In this document: positions 17,240-24,411 of the stretch, in pieces
Numbering within the stretch: position 1 is the stretch's first letter
Layout: each line of letters opens with the position of its first letter
From: JAJECS01 sp965219705
GTDB taxonomy: Bacteria; Chloroflexota; UBA11872
Length of the DNA: 64,000 bases
Direction of reading: 5' to 3'
Assembly (NCBI GenBank): GCA_965219705.1
Contig: OZ244789.1
Coordinates: 1,612,001 to 1,676,000, forward strand
Notes under the pieces: generated by a model
The model's database searches: none
Seen by the model: the letters and a program-made list of their open reading frames with translations, nothing else
What the model was told of the DNA's origin: nothing
Position numbers and translations under genes: made by a program

Positions 17240-17271
17240 CGTTGGATTGGGGCGGCGCAAGGAGGTCTCGC

Positions 17272-17523
17272 GTGCAGTCGAGTCTGATCAGCAAGGTCCA
17301 GAAAGCGCAGAAGTACGCCCAGGAACCGCACCGCATCCACTTCGAGGCGCTGACCGTGCGGTTCGATGGCGACAACAACGACCACATCATCAGACTTGCC
17401 GACGGCGCATGGAGTTGTGACTGCGAGTTCTTCATGGTCTGGCAGACGTGCAGCCACACCATGGCGCTCGAGAAGCTGCTTGAGGGCATGGTCCCGGCCG
17501 GAACCGCGTCCGCGGCCGGCTAG
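17272..17523 (+). CDS. Small SWIM zinc-finger protein
   Basis: 83 aa from GTG at 17272, with a perfect AAGGAGGT SD 5 nt upstream. The C-terminal half carries WSCDCEFFMVWQTCSHTMAL, a CxCx8CxH SWIM-type zinc site. The N-terminal half (SSLISKVQKAQKYAQEPHRI, HFEALTVRFDGDNNDHIIRL) is conserved-looking but unassigned. SWIM domains usually sit inside larger proteins and bind DNA or protein, so a stand-alone short form is notable. A terminator-like hairpin precedes it; smpB follows by 56 nt. Confidence 0.78.
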   Translation: MQSSLISKVQKAQKYAQEPHRIHFEALTVRFDGDNNDHIIRLADGAWSCDCEFFMVWQTCSHTMALEKLLEGMVPAGTASAAG

Positions 17524-17579
17524 CGCACCGCCCGACCCGCCGGGCGGCGCGGCCCGTGCGCGGGTGGGCCACGGCTAGC

Positions 17580-18068
17580 GTGGCGCGCAAACGCCGGCGA
17601 AGGCAGGCGGCGCCGCCGCCAACCGGTCGCCATCGCACCCTCGCCGTCAATCGGCGGGCCCGCTATGACTACGTGGTGCTGGACGCGTTCGACGCGGGCG
17701 TGCAACTTCGCGGCACCGAGATCAAGAGCCTGCGCTTCGGGTCGGTCTCGCTGCGTGAGGGCTATGTCGCCGTGCAGGACGGCGAGGCGTTCTTGCGCGA
17801 CGTGCACATCGCCCGCTACAAACCGGCCGCCGACGCGAATCACGATCCCGACCGGCCCCGCAAGTTGCTGCTCCACCGGGCCGAGATCGACGAGCTTGCG
17901 CGGCACCTCAACCAGGCAGGACATACGGCCGTGCCGCTGCGGCTGTATCTCGAGAAGGGGTGGGCCAAGCTCGAAATTGGCATGGTGCGCGGGCGCCGCG
18001 CCTACGACAAGCGCGAAAAGATTCGCGCCCGTGAAGATGCGCGTGAGATCGCGCGGCGCTTGCGCTAG
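17580..18068 (+). CDS. smpB: SsrA-binding protein SmpB
   Basis: 162 aa from GTG at 17580; an upstream GTG at 17556 would add 8 residues. SmpB binds tmRNA and delivers it to stalled ribosomes. Motifs: LAVNRRARYDYVVLDAFDAG, VQLRGTEIKSLRFGSVSLRE, YVAVQDGEAFLRDVHIARY, LLLHRAEIDELARHLNQAGH, PLRLYLEKGWAKLEIGMVRG and the basic tail AYDKREKIRAREDAREIARR. The tmRNA gene starts 14 nt after its stop, so both trans-translation components are adjacent. Confidence 0.95.
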   Translation: MARKRRRRQAAPPPTGRHRTLAVNRRARYDYVVLDAFDAGVQLRGTEIKSLRFGSVSLREGYVAVQDGEAFLRDVHIARYKPAADANHDPDRPRKLLLHRAEIDELARHLNQAGHTAVPLRLYLEKGWAKLEIGMVRGRRAYDKREKIRAREDAREIARRLR

Positions 18069-18081
18069 CATCAATGGCACT

Positions 18082-18438
18082 GGGGATGCCGGGATTCGAC
18101 AGAAGTCCGAGGTCCGTTGCTGCAGGTTGAGCATGCCGTCACGCTCGCTAAAAAGGCGGCAAACCAAGTAACTGGCGAGCAAGAAGCGCTCCCACTCGCG
18201 GCCTAAGCGCCGCGACGTCTGCCCGGCTCGCGCCTAGCGGGCCGGACCAGGCGCCAACTCTCTAGGCTGCGCCGGCAGAGGCGTCCGCATATGCCGGCTA
18301 AGACACGCGGACTGGCCGGGTTGCTCTGTGGCCGAACGGCGGGTGACCCGGCGAGAACCATAGCGATCGGCTAAGCCTGTAGACGCGACGGGGTGACGGC
18401 CTCTGGACGGGGCGTTCGACTCGCCCCCATCTCCACCA
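18082..18438 (+). ncRNA. ssrA: Transfer-messenger RNA (ssrA)
   Basis: 357 nt. The 5' end GGGGATGCCGGGATTCGACA has the tmRNA GGATTCGAC signature. The 3' end GGGCGTTCGACTCGCCC then CATCTCCACCA forms the T arm and acceptor. GGGGATG pairs with CATCTCC, and CCA is encoded. The tag reading frame resumes at GCA (18159) and ends at TAA (18204-18206), giving ANQVTGEQEALPLAA, whose PLAA end is the usual protease degron type. It is a one-piece tmRNA, directly after smpB. Confidence 0.95.
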
Positions 18439-18456
18439 TGGCGGGCGGCGGCTGCC

Positions 18457-18462
18457 TACAAT
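18457..18462 (+). promoter_or_regulatory. Candidate -10 for a leaderless Nudix mRNA
   Basis: TACAAT ends 6 nt before the GTG at 18469, so transcription would begin at or next to the start codon. No SD is present for that gene. Confidence 0.45.
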
Positions 18463-18468
18463 CGTGGC

Positions 18469-18936
18469 GTGAGCCGCCCTGCCCCACCGGACAAGCACTT
18501 CACCGCCACCGGGTTCTTGGTGCGTGACGGCAAGGTGCTGCTGGTCAACCACCGCAAGCTCAAGAAGTGGCTCCCCATCGGCGGTCACATTGAAGCCGGG
18601 GAAGACCCGGCGCAGGCCCTGCGGCGCGAAGTGCGTGAGGAGGTGGGCCTTGACATCGCGATCGTGGCTGACACCCTGCCCGTCGACAGCGACGACGTGC
18701 AGGGCCTGCCGCGTCCCGAAACGATTCTGCTCGAGACCATCGGGCCTGGGCACTTCCACATCGACCTGATCTACTTTGGGCACGCGGTTGGCGGCGAGCC
18801 CCGCTTGGCCCTGGCGGAGCACAGTGAGCAGCGCTGGTACTCGGCCCAGGAGCTGGGGGCGACCGAAATCAGCGAGGACGTGCGCCTCCTGGGACGACGG
18901 GCCATCGAAGCCCTGACGGCCGAATATTCCCGGTGA
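18469..18936 (+). CDS. Nudix hydrolase
   Basis: 155-aa Nudix enzyme. N-terminal strand FTATGFLVRDGKVLLVNHRK leads into the Nudix box GGHIEAGEDPAQALRREVRE plus EVGL. The downstream HFHIDLIYFGHAVGGEPRLA and SEQRWYSAQEL segments are typical of the ADP-ribose/8-oxo-dGTP-like group, but the substrate is not predictable. The start is GTG at 18469 directly after the tmRNA. The stop overlaps the next gene's GTG by 4 nt (GTGA), indicating translational coupling. Confidence 0.85.
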   Translation: MSRPAPPDKHFTATGFLVRDGKVLLVNHRKLKKWLPIGGHIEAGEDPAQALRREVREEVGLDIAIVADTLPVDSDDVQGLPRPETILLETIGPGHFHIDLIYFGHAVGGEPRLALAEHSEQRWYSAQELGATEISEDVRLLGRRAIEALTAEYSR

Positions 18937-19625
18937 CCCGCCGCTTCGAATACGGATTTCAAGCGCCCGTGGCGCATCCCAACGGGCTGCAGGCGACCGA
19001 CGACGGCCTGTGGATTGCCGATCAGGACGAGGGCCGCGCGTTTCTGGTTGCGCCGGACAGCGGCGCGGTGCTCCGGTCGCTGCGCACCGGCGCAGGGAAG
19101 TCAAGCGGGGTGACCTACGGCCACGGGGCGCTGTGGATGTGCTCCAACGGCCTGCCGATCACGCGCCCGGCGACGGCGGTGGACACGGCACGCACGCGGA
19201 TCGTCAAGACCGACCCCTCCACGGGGGCGATGCTGGCGCAGATCCGCGCGCCGGACGACAGCGACGTACACGGCCTGGAATGGACTGCGGAGGGGCTGTG
19301 GCTGACGACGCTTGACCAGCGCACGTTGACGCTGGTCGACGCCGAGTCGTTCGCGCCACTCCGCGTCATTCCGGTACCGCTGGACCGCGCGCATGGTCTG
19401 GCCTGGGATGGCGGCGCGCTGTGGTGCGCGTTCACCAGCGACCAAGTCGTGCTTCGGCTCGATGTGCGAGATGGCGCGGTGCTCGAGCGCCTGGACCTCG
19501 GCGGCGAGCCATTCGAGCCGCACGGCCTCACGATGCGGCACGGCCGGCTGTGGGCGTGCGACGCGGTTACGGGCGCCGTATGGCGGGAGCGGGGGACGGC
19601 CGACGGCCCGCACGCCGGCTGCTGA
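18933..19625 (+). CDS. Beta-propeller protein of unknown function
   Basis: 230 aa built of repeated beta-propeller blades: VAHPNGLQATDDGLWIADQD, SSGVTYGHGALWMCSNG, DVHGLEWTAEGLWLTTLDQ, RAHGLAWDGGALWCAFTSD, EPHGLTMRHGRLWACDAVTG. Each blade has the pattern xHGLxWxxxxLWxxxx. Similar propellers occur in Vgb-like lyases and glutaminyl cyclase-like proteins; no catalytic assignment is possible. There is no signal peptide. GTG start at 18933 overlaps the Nudix stop. Its 3' end overlaps the convergent methyltransferase by 59 nt. Confidence 0.7.
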   Translation: MTRRFEYGFQAPVAHPNGLQATDDGLWIADQDEGRAFLVAPDSGAVLRSLRTGAGKSSGVTYGHGALWMCSNGLPITRPATAVDTARTRIVKTDPSTGAMLAQIRAPDDSDVHGLEWTAEGLWLTTLDQRTLTLVDAESFAPLRVIPVPLDRAHGLAWDGGALWCAFTSDQVVLRLDVRDGAVLERLDLGGEPFEPHGLTMRHGRLWACDAVTGAVWRERGTADGPHAGC

Positions 19626-20157
19626 TCGCCGGGCCGGTGAGCGGCACGGCGTGGATGTACCAATACCGCGCGCGCGAGCCGGCTTCATCGCTATCGATCA
19701 GCCCGATCAACTCGCGCAGGCTGAACGTGCCGCGCATGCACTGCGAGACTTCGGCGCCCGTGAGGCTGCGAAAGGGGAGGTCTTGGGTCCTGAAGTCTGC
19801 CAGGGTGCCCATGACCGCGACGCCGGCGGGCCGCAGCATGCGCCGGAATTCGCGCAGGGCCCGCCGGATGGGTTGGTTGCCGTCGACGCCGAGCACGTGC
19901 AGCAGCCCGAAGCTGTAGACGGCGTCCAGGGCGTCGGCGGCGATGGGCGACCGGGTCGCGTCCCCGCGCACGTACCAGATATTTGGATGGCGCGGCGCAC
20001 GCGCCAGGGCCGGGGCATCGTGATCCATGGCGATGACACGCGCGCCGGTCGCTAGCGCCGCCGAGGCGCGACCCGCGCCGCAACCCGCGTCCAGAATCAC
20101 CCGCGCCGGGCGCAGCACAGCCATTCCGCGGGCAAGCACCGACATTGGCGCTTGCAT
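19567..20157 (-). CDS. Class I SAM-dependent methyltransferase
   Basis: 196 aa from ATG at 20157, one base after the lipoate-ligase stop. SAM-binding motif I ARVILDAGCGAGRASAALA, acidic post-I residue in VIAMDHD, then ALDAVYSFGLLHVL and REFRRMLRPAGVAVMGTLAD, as in the Methyltransf_11 family. The substrate is unknown. Co-transcription with the upstream lipoate ligase is likely. The tail overlaps the convergent propeller gene. Confidence 0.8.
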   Translation of the reverse strand: MQAPMSVLARGMAVLRPARVILDAGCGAGRASAALATGARVIAMDHDAPALARAPRHPNIWYVRGDATRSPIAADALDAVYSFGLLHVLGVDGNQPIRRALREFRRMLRPAGVAVMGTLADFRTQDLPFRSLTGAEVSQCMRGTFSLRELIGLIDSDEAGSRARYWYIHAVPLTGPAISSRRAGRRPSPAPAIRRP

Positions 20158-20158
20158 A

Positions 20159-20938
20159 TCAGCAGCGGGCGAGCCAGGCATCGTGCGCGTACCGTACCTT
20201 GACCAGCTCGTCGCTGCGATGGTGCTCCTCAGGCGTGAGCGCGCCGGGCTGGGGCGCGATGCGCAGGCGGTCGGCAAACCCCTGCGTGAGGATCTGCACC
20301 AGCGCACCAACGGTCACCGGTTGCGGCATGGCGTCGCGGAGTCCCGGGGGCCGGGCCCTCGGCGCCGGCGTATGCGTGAGACGGTGGATGTCTCGATCGT
20401 GGGACAGCACCAGGCTGCCGTGCTGCAGCACGCCGCCATGCACCCGGCCTTGGGCGCTGGCCACCATCTTGCGTCCATCGATCCAGACTTCGTGCGTACT
20501 CGGCTCGGAAAAGCAAAGCCCCGACCGCGCCTCCACGGACGCCATCGGCGCGGCGCCGGATCTCGGCGTCAATCCCAAGGCTTCCAACCCGGCGATCAGG
20601 CCCTGCGTGAGAGCGGCGTATGAGGTCCGGACGCCGCCCCGCGCCAGGCGGTGCCGCCGCGGAACCGCCACGGCATAGGTGAGCTCGTCGCTGTGGAGCA
20701 GGGCCCCGCCGCCGGTGATCCGGCGCACGACGTCAATGCCAAGGCGCCGGGCCAGCGGCCGGTCGACGAGCCGCAGCGGCTGGTGATAGCCGAGTGACAG
20801 TGCCCGCGGCCACCAGGTGTAGAAGCGCAGCGTGGGCGGCGCGGCGCCGCGCTGCACGGCTTCGGCCACGGCCTGGTCGACCGCCATGTTCCGCGCCCCC
20901 GCGGCCGGCGCGTCCACGAGCAGCCGCCACGTTTCCAT
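20159..20938 (-). CDS. Lipoate-protein ligase / octanoyltransferase family (LplA/LipM-like)
   Basis: 259-aa member of the biotin/lipoate ligase fold. Motifs: MAVDQAVAEAVQRG, LRFYTWWPRALSLGYHQPLR, VVRRITGGGALLHSDELTYA (RRxTGGGxxxH), and VWIDGRKMVASAQGRVHGG, in which the conserved Lys contacts the acyl-adenylate. A cysteine (GLCFSEPS) occurs where LipM-type octanoyltransferases have theirs, so LipM activity is plausible. It would lipoylate E2/GcvH-type acceptor domains in the cytoplasm. ATG start at 20938. Confidence 0.82.
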   Translation of the reverse strand: METWRLLVDAPAAGARNMAVDQAVAEAVQRGAAPPTLRFYTWWPRALSLGYHQPLRLVDRPLARRLGIDVVRRITGGGALLHSDELTYAVAVPRRHRLARGGVRTSYAALTQGLIAGLEALGLTPRSGAAPMASVEARSGLCFSEPSTHEVWIDGRKMVASAQGRVHGGVLQHGSLVLSHDRDIHRLTHTPAPRARPPGLRDAMPQPVTVGALVQILTQGFADRLRIAPQPGALTPEEHHRSDELVKVRYAHDAWLARC

Positions 20939-20987
20939 CGGTCCGTGTCCTTTCCTCGCAAGTCCCGGCGTCTAGAATGACAGTTCA

Positions 20988-21059
20988 GCCCCCGTAGCTC
21001 AGTGGATAGAGCGCCGGCCTCCGGAGCCGGGCGCGCGCGTTCGAATCGCGCCGGGGGTA
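20988..21059 (+). tRNA. tRNA-Arg (anticodon CCG)
   Basis: 72-nt cloverleaf. The acceptor GCCCCCG pairs with CGGGGGT (G-U at the end), discriminator A. D arm GCTC...GAGC; anticodon stem CCGGC/GCCGG with loop CTCCGGA; T arm GCGCG-TTCGAAT-CGCGC. The 3' CCA is not encoded. A TAGAAT hexamer at 20973-20978 is a likely -10 element. Confidence 0.93.
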
Positions 21060-21067
21060 CCTGCGAG

Positions 21068-21583
21068 CTAGCCGGGTGGGGCCGCTCGGTCCTCATCGGC
21101 GGCTGGCTGGGTCGCCGGTGGCCGGCGCCCGCGGAGGCTGTCCGCGATCAGCAGGATGAGCCCGGCGCCGATGGCCAGGTCCGCGAAGTTCAAGAACCCC
21201 ACGAACGGCGCAATGTTCAGATAATCGAAGACCGCGCCGAGCCGCACGCGGTCGATCACGTTCCCCACCGCGCCGCCGAGCAGCAGCGCGAACGCGGCCA
21301 CGAGCCACCACCGCCGCGGCGGGCGCGCTGCGACGTAGGCTGCGAAGCCCACGCCAATGGCCACGGTGGCGATCAGGATGGGCGCGGGATGGTCGCGGAG
21401 CAGCCCAAAGTTGATGCCCGGATTGCTGATCCGCTGGAAGGTGAATACGGGCCCGATCGTGGAGCCGCCGCGCGGCAGCACGGCGTCCACGACCAGCTTA
21501 ATCGCTTGATCCAGCCCGGTTATGGCAAGGGCCAGACCAAACGTCCACAGCCGTGCGCGGCTTGCGTGGGAGCGTCTAGCCAT
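21068..21583 (-). CDS. lspA: Lipoprotein signal peptidase (signal peptidase II)
   Basis: 171-aa inner-membrane aspartyl protease that cleaves prolipoproteins. Four transmembrane helices. The signature ISNPGINFGLLRD corresponds to the NxGxxFG region. The catalytic Asp residues are in LLLGGAVGNVIDRVRLGAVF followed by DYL, and FLNFADLAIGAGLILL. Length is normal. The cytoplasmic tail is Arg/Pro/Ala-rich. ATG start at 21583. Several lipoproteins nearby (cyclophilin, LivK, nuclease) would be its clients. Confidence 0.93.
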   Translation of the reverse strand: MARRSHASRARLWTFGLALAITGLDQAIKLVVDAVLPRGGSTIGPVFTFQRISNPGINFGLLRDHPAPILIATVAIGVGFAAYVAARPPRRWWLVAAFALLLGGAVGNVIDRVRLGAVFDYLNIAPFVGFLNFADLAIGAGLILLIADSLRGRRPPATQPAADEDRAAPPG

Positions 21584-21612
21584 TCGGGCCCCGAATCACG
21601 AGCTGATGAGCT

Positions 21613-21635
21613 GCTTCCGGCAACCAGCCGGAAGC
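21613..21635 (-). terminator. Hairpin downstream of the cyclophilin gene, no T-run
   Basis: Perfect 9-bp stem GCTTCCGGC / GCCGGAAGC with a 5-nt loop, in the 216-nt gap between the cyclophilin stop and lspA. A 3'-end stabiliser or weak terminator is likely. I see no other supported feature in this gap. Confidence 0.4.
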
Positions 21636-21799
21636 ACGGGAGGGGCTCGGGGCGAGCGTCTGCGCCGACTTGGGTTCGACCACCATCCTCCGCTCGTCGC
21701 TGATCGGGGCCAGCGCCGCCCGTCGTCGGGTCAGAGTACGGCCGGCGAGCCCACGGCACCTCGAACGATGCGGCCATCGCACGGGCGAGCGCGAGCGGT

Positions 21800-22450
21800 C
21801 TACCCCTCGCGAATCTCGATGGACGTGATCGTGATGGTTTCTTGCGGCCTGGATGTTTCGCCGGTGCCGGCCGGTCCCACGGGGACCGCCTCGATCTTGG
21901 CCAGCGTGTCTTCCCCCGCGACCATTTGGCCGAACAGCGAATAGTCCGGTGAAAGGCGCCCGAGAGCCGTGAGATCGTCGAAGACGATGAAGAATTGCGA
22001 GCCGTTCGAGTTCGGCCGACCCGTATTGGCCATCGCCAGGCTCCCACGCACATAGGGGCGTTGGGGCGGCTCGATGGCGAACGTGTACCCGGGTCCGCCG
22101 GTGCCCAGGCCCGTGGGGTCGCCGCTCTGGGCCATGAACCGCGGGATCAGCCGATGAAACACAACGCCGTCGTAGTAGCGGTTGCCCGCGAGCACGACGA
22201 AATTGTTGACGGCCAGCGGCGCCTCGCCTGGCAGCAACTCAAAGGTCATCTGGCCGAGATTCGTCGTCACGACAGCCGAGTAGGACTGTTCGGGGTCAAT
22301 CTGCATGTCGGGATAGGCGTCGTAAGTCAACACGCGCTCCATTGCTTCGGCCGTGGGCAAGGGTTCGGCGATGGGCGGCGCCTCGGACTCGCCGCAGGCC
22401 GCCGCCGCGAGGAGTCCCAGCGCCAGCAGTCCACGAACGATGGCCGCCAC
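21800..22450 (-). CDS. Lipoprotein peptidyl-prolyl cis-trans isomerase (cyclophilin)
   Basis: 216-aa exported proline isomerase. The signal sequence VRGLLALGLLAAAACGESE contains a lipobox (LAAAAC), so it should be lipid-anchored outside the membrane. The cyclophilin domain covers about residues 58-214: VVTTNLGQMTFELLPGEAPL, NNFVVLAGNRYYDGVVFHRL, FMAQSGDPTGLGTGGPGYTF (FMxQxGD), LAMANTGRPNSNGSQFFIVF and YSLFGQMVAGEDTLAKI. All typical active-site elements are present. ATG start at 22450. Confidence 0.92.
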   Translation of the reverse strand: MAAIVRGLLALGLLAAAACGESEAPPIAEPLPTAEAMERVLTYDAYPDMQIDPEQSYSAVVTTNLGQMTFELLPGEAPLAVNNFVVLAGNRYYDGVVFHRLIPRFMAQSGDPTGLGTGGPGYTFAIEPPQRPYVRGSLAMANTGRPNSNGSQFFIVFDDLTALGRLSPDYSLFGQMVAGEDTLAKIEAVPVGPAGTGETSRPQETITITSIEIREG

Positions 22451-22557
22451 CGGTCCCCTCCGCTGGCTGAGTGCCAGACTCGTGATTCTAGCCGGTCGAG
22501 GTGCGGTTACCCGAGTGACTCATGCCGTCGCGCGTCGGAACTCGCCCGGCCCCGCCG

Positions 22558-22599
22558 AGCCTTACCAGTGTGGTAGCTAGCCTTACCAGTGTGGTAGCT
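22558..22599. repeat. Perfect 21-bp tandem repeat with palindromic core
   Basis: Two identical, directly abutting 21-bp units (22558-22578, 22579-22599), each containing the dyad TACCA-GTG-TGGTA flanked by AGC/GCT. The period of 21 bp places both dyads on the same helix face. It lies between the cyclophilin start and the secreted-protein gene at 22783; a TTGACG hexamer (22599-22604) touches its edge. It looks like a paired operator. Confidence 0.6.
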
Positions 22600-22782
22600 T
22601 GACGGCTGCGTACACAGTGGGCCAGAAGCATTGACGGCGCGACCTAGCCACCTAGCCCTTGTGTAAGCAGCCGGGTTACTGTTTGATGGTGAATGAGAGA
22701 CATGATGCATACGCACCATATGCATGATCGCCGGCGAGGGCGTCGCTTGGGTCGCGCGGCCCTAGCCGCGAAGGAGATTGGC

Positions 22783-24333
22783 ATGCGGAAGCCACGGTCG
22801 TGGCGCAAGAGCCTAGTCGTCCTGGCAATCACGGTCGCCGCCTTCATGGCGCTGCCGGTGGCGCACGCGCAAGGGGTCTTCGTGCACGGGGCCGTCGTGC
22901 AGCTGCAGGGTACGCCGCATCTCTGGATCGCCGACGAGCAGGGCGTCCTGCACTGGGGCGGCGATACCCGCGCCCTGGCCGGCCGGCATATCAACTGGGG
23001 GGCCCGCACCGAGGTCAGCTTGGAAGGCCTGCGCGCGCTGTCGGTGGGTGATCCATGGCTGTCGGCCGGACTGCTGAAAGACGGCGATCCGATCTATCTG
23101 GTCAAGTGGGAAACCGCTTGGCCGCTGCCGCGCCTGCTCCACATCCAGTCCATCGCCGACGTGGAGCTCTTTGGCATCGACGGCAGCAACTACGGGAACT
23201 TCGTGCTCGACGTCGCCTCCTGGGAGGCGCGCTACGGCATATCGGTGGCCGGCCTCCAGCGAGCGGAACTTCCGCCGGCCGCGCCTTCCGCGAGCATGGC
23301 GCCCTCGGGCCCAGCGAGCACGGCGCCGGCTGATATCCCCTACCAGAGTGTCCGCGGCTACGACGTCGGAGCTGGAAACCTTGATCTGCCGCAGGGCGAA
23401 GTCACCCTCCAGCTCGAGTTTGGCGGCTGGGGCGCCGGGCCTGTGACGGTGACCTACCAGGTCGACGGTGGCGCACCGGTCCCGTTGATCGATAACGAGA
23501 GAGTGCCGTTCTACTTCCAGAGGGTGATCAGCGTTCCACAGGCCGCGACGTACACGTTCAGGGTGAGCGCGGTGCGAGACTGGCGAGTGTGGATTGGCCT
23601 TGAGCCCGGACTGCCATCCGTGCCCCAGCCGCTCGAGGGCTGCCGTGCAACGATTCGGTGGCACCAGAGCCAGGATGGCGTCCACCGTGCGCGCTACGAC
23701 TGCGACGGCGTCCGATTGGACGGCACGTCCTACTCGGATATCAACACCGAAGAAATATTCCGGGTGGTCTGGTACCGCGACGACAAATTCATCGCAGTGT
23801 CGTCGACGGGATCCGCTGCCACCGGCGTGGATCTGCAGGTTTCCTATCAAGAGATCAAGGGTTACAACGGCGGTGCCGGCCAGCTAACCCTGCCCCGGGG
23901 CGCGGTCACGATCATGATTGAGTATGGCCACTGGAATGCAGCCCCGATCACGGTGACGTATCGAACGCCCAGCGGCGAGAGCGTCACGGTGCTCGATGCC
24001 GCGAGGGTGCCGTTCTTTAGTCAGTGGGTGATCGATGTTGCAGAGGCTGGCGCCTACGCGATCCAGGTTAGCGCGGAGAAGGACTGGCGGCTCTGGGTCG
24101 GCGTGGATGCCGCGGGGGTTTCCGGCCATCTGCCGGATATCGAATTGCCGGAGGACGGGTGCAGCACGACAAAGAAGTGGAAGGAAACTGACGGCGTGTA
24201 TCAAGCGCGGTTCAAGTGCCCGTCGTTCACGCTGAAGGGCACCTTCTACCCTGGATTGAACACCGACAAGGGATTCTGGGTGGTCTGGAAGAAAAACGAC
24301 GGCTTCTCCGAGGTCACGTTTCACAAGACGTAG
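22783..24333 (+). CDS. Secreted protein with two tandem beta-sandwich/cystine modules
   Basis: 516 aa from ATG at 22783 (SD AAGGAG 6 nt upstream). Signal peptide RKPRSWRKSLVVLAITVAAF then MALPVAHA-QG. Residues about 30-170 form a WIADEQGVLHWGGDTRALAG-type region. Two copies of a roughly 170-aa module follow. Unit 1 is YQSVRGYDVGAGNLDLPQGE...PVTVTYQ...RDWRVWIGLE and unit 2 is YQEIKGYNGGAGQLTLPRGA...PITVTYR...KDWRLWVGVD. Each is followed by a two-cysteine stretch (GCRATIRWHQ...YDCDGV; GCSTTKKWKE...FKCPSF) ending in F.VVW. I do not recognise the family; adhesion or surface binding is a guess. Confidence 0.72.
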   Translation: MRKPRSWRKSLVVLAITVAAFMALPVAHAQGVFVHGAVVQLQGTPHLWIADEQGVLHWGGDTRALAGRHINWGARTEVSLEGLRALSVGDPWLSAGLLKDGDPIYLVKWETAWPLPRLLHIQSIADVELFGIDGSNYGNFVLDVASWEARYGISVAGLQRAELPPAAPSASMAPSGPASTAPADIPYQSVRGYDVGAGNLDLPQGEVTLQLEFGGWGAGPVTVTYQVDGGAPVPLIDNERVPFYFQRVISVPQAATYTFRVSAVRDWRVWIGLEPGLPSVPQPLEGCRATIRWHQSQDGVHRARYDCDGVRLDGTSYSDINTEEIFRVVWYRDDKFIAVSSTGSAATGVDLQVSYQEIKGYNGGAGQLTLPRGAVTIMIEYGHWNAAPITVTYRTPSGESVTVLDAARVPFFSQWVIDVAEAGAYAIQVSAEKDWRLWVGVDAAGVSGHLPDIELPEDGCSTTKKWKETDGVYQARFKCPSFTLKGTFYPGLNTDKGFWVVWKKNDGFSEVTFHKT

Positions 24334-24411
24334 CGAGTCGGCAGCGGTCAGCGACTGAGGGGCCGGCCCGGTTCTCGTCGCGCGCCTCTGTGTGATCGGC
24401 GCTTCGGGTGG

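Noticed and set aside
21584..21799. T-box or other riboswitch, or a 68-aa small gene upstream of lspA
   Set aside because: No T-box core motif; the small frame (21576-21782) has shadow-like Arg/Pro/Ala composition and no family resemblance. Only the hairpin at 21613-21635 is supported.
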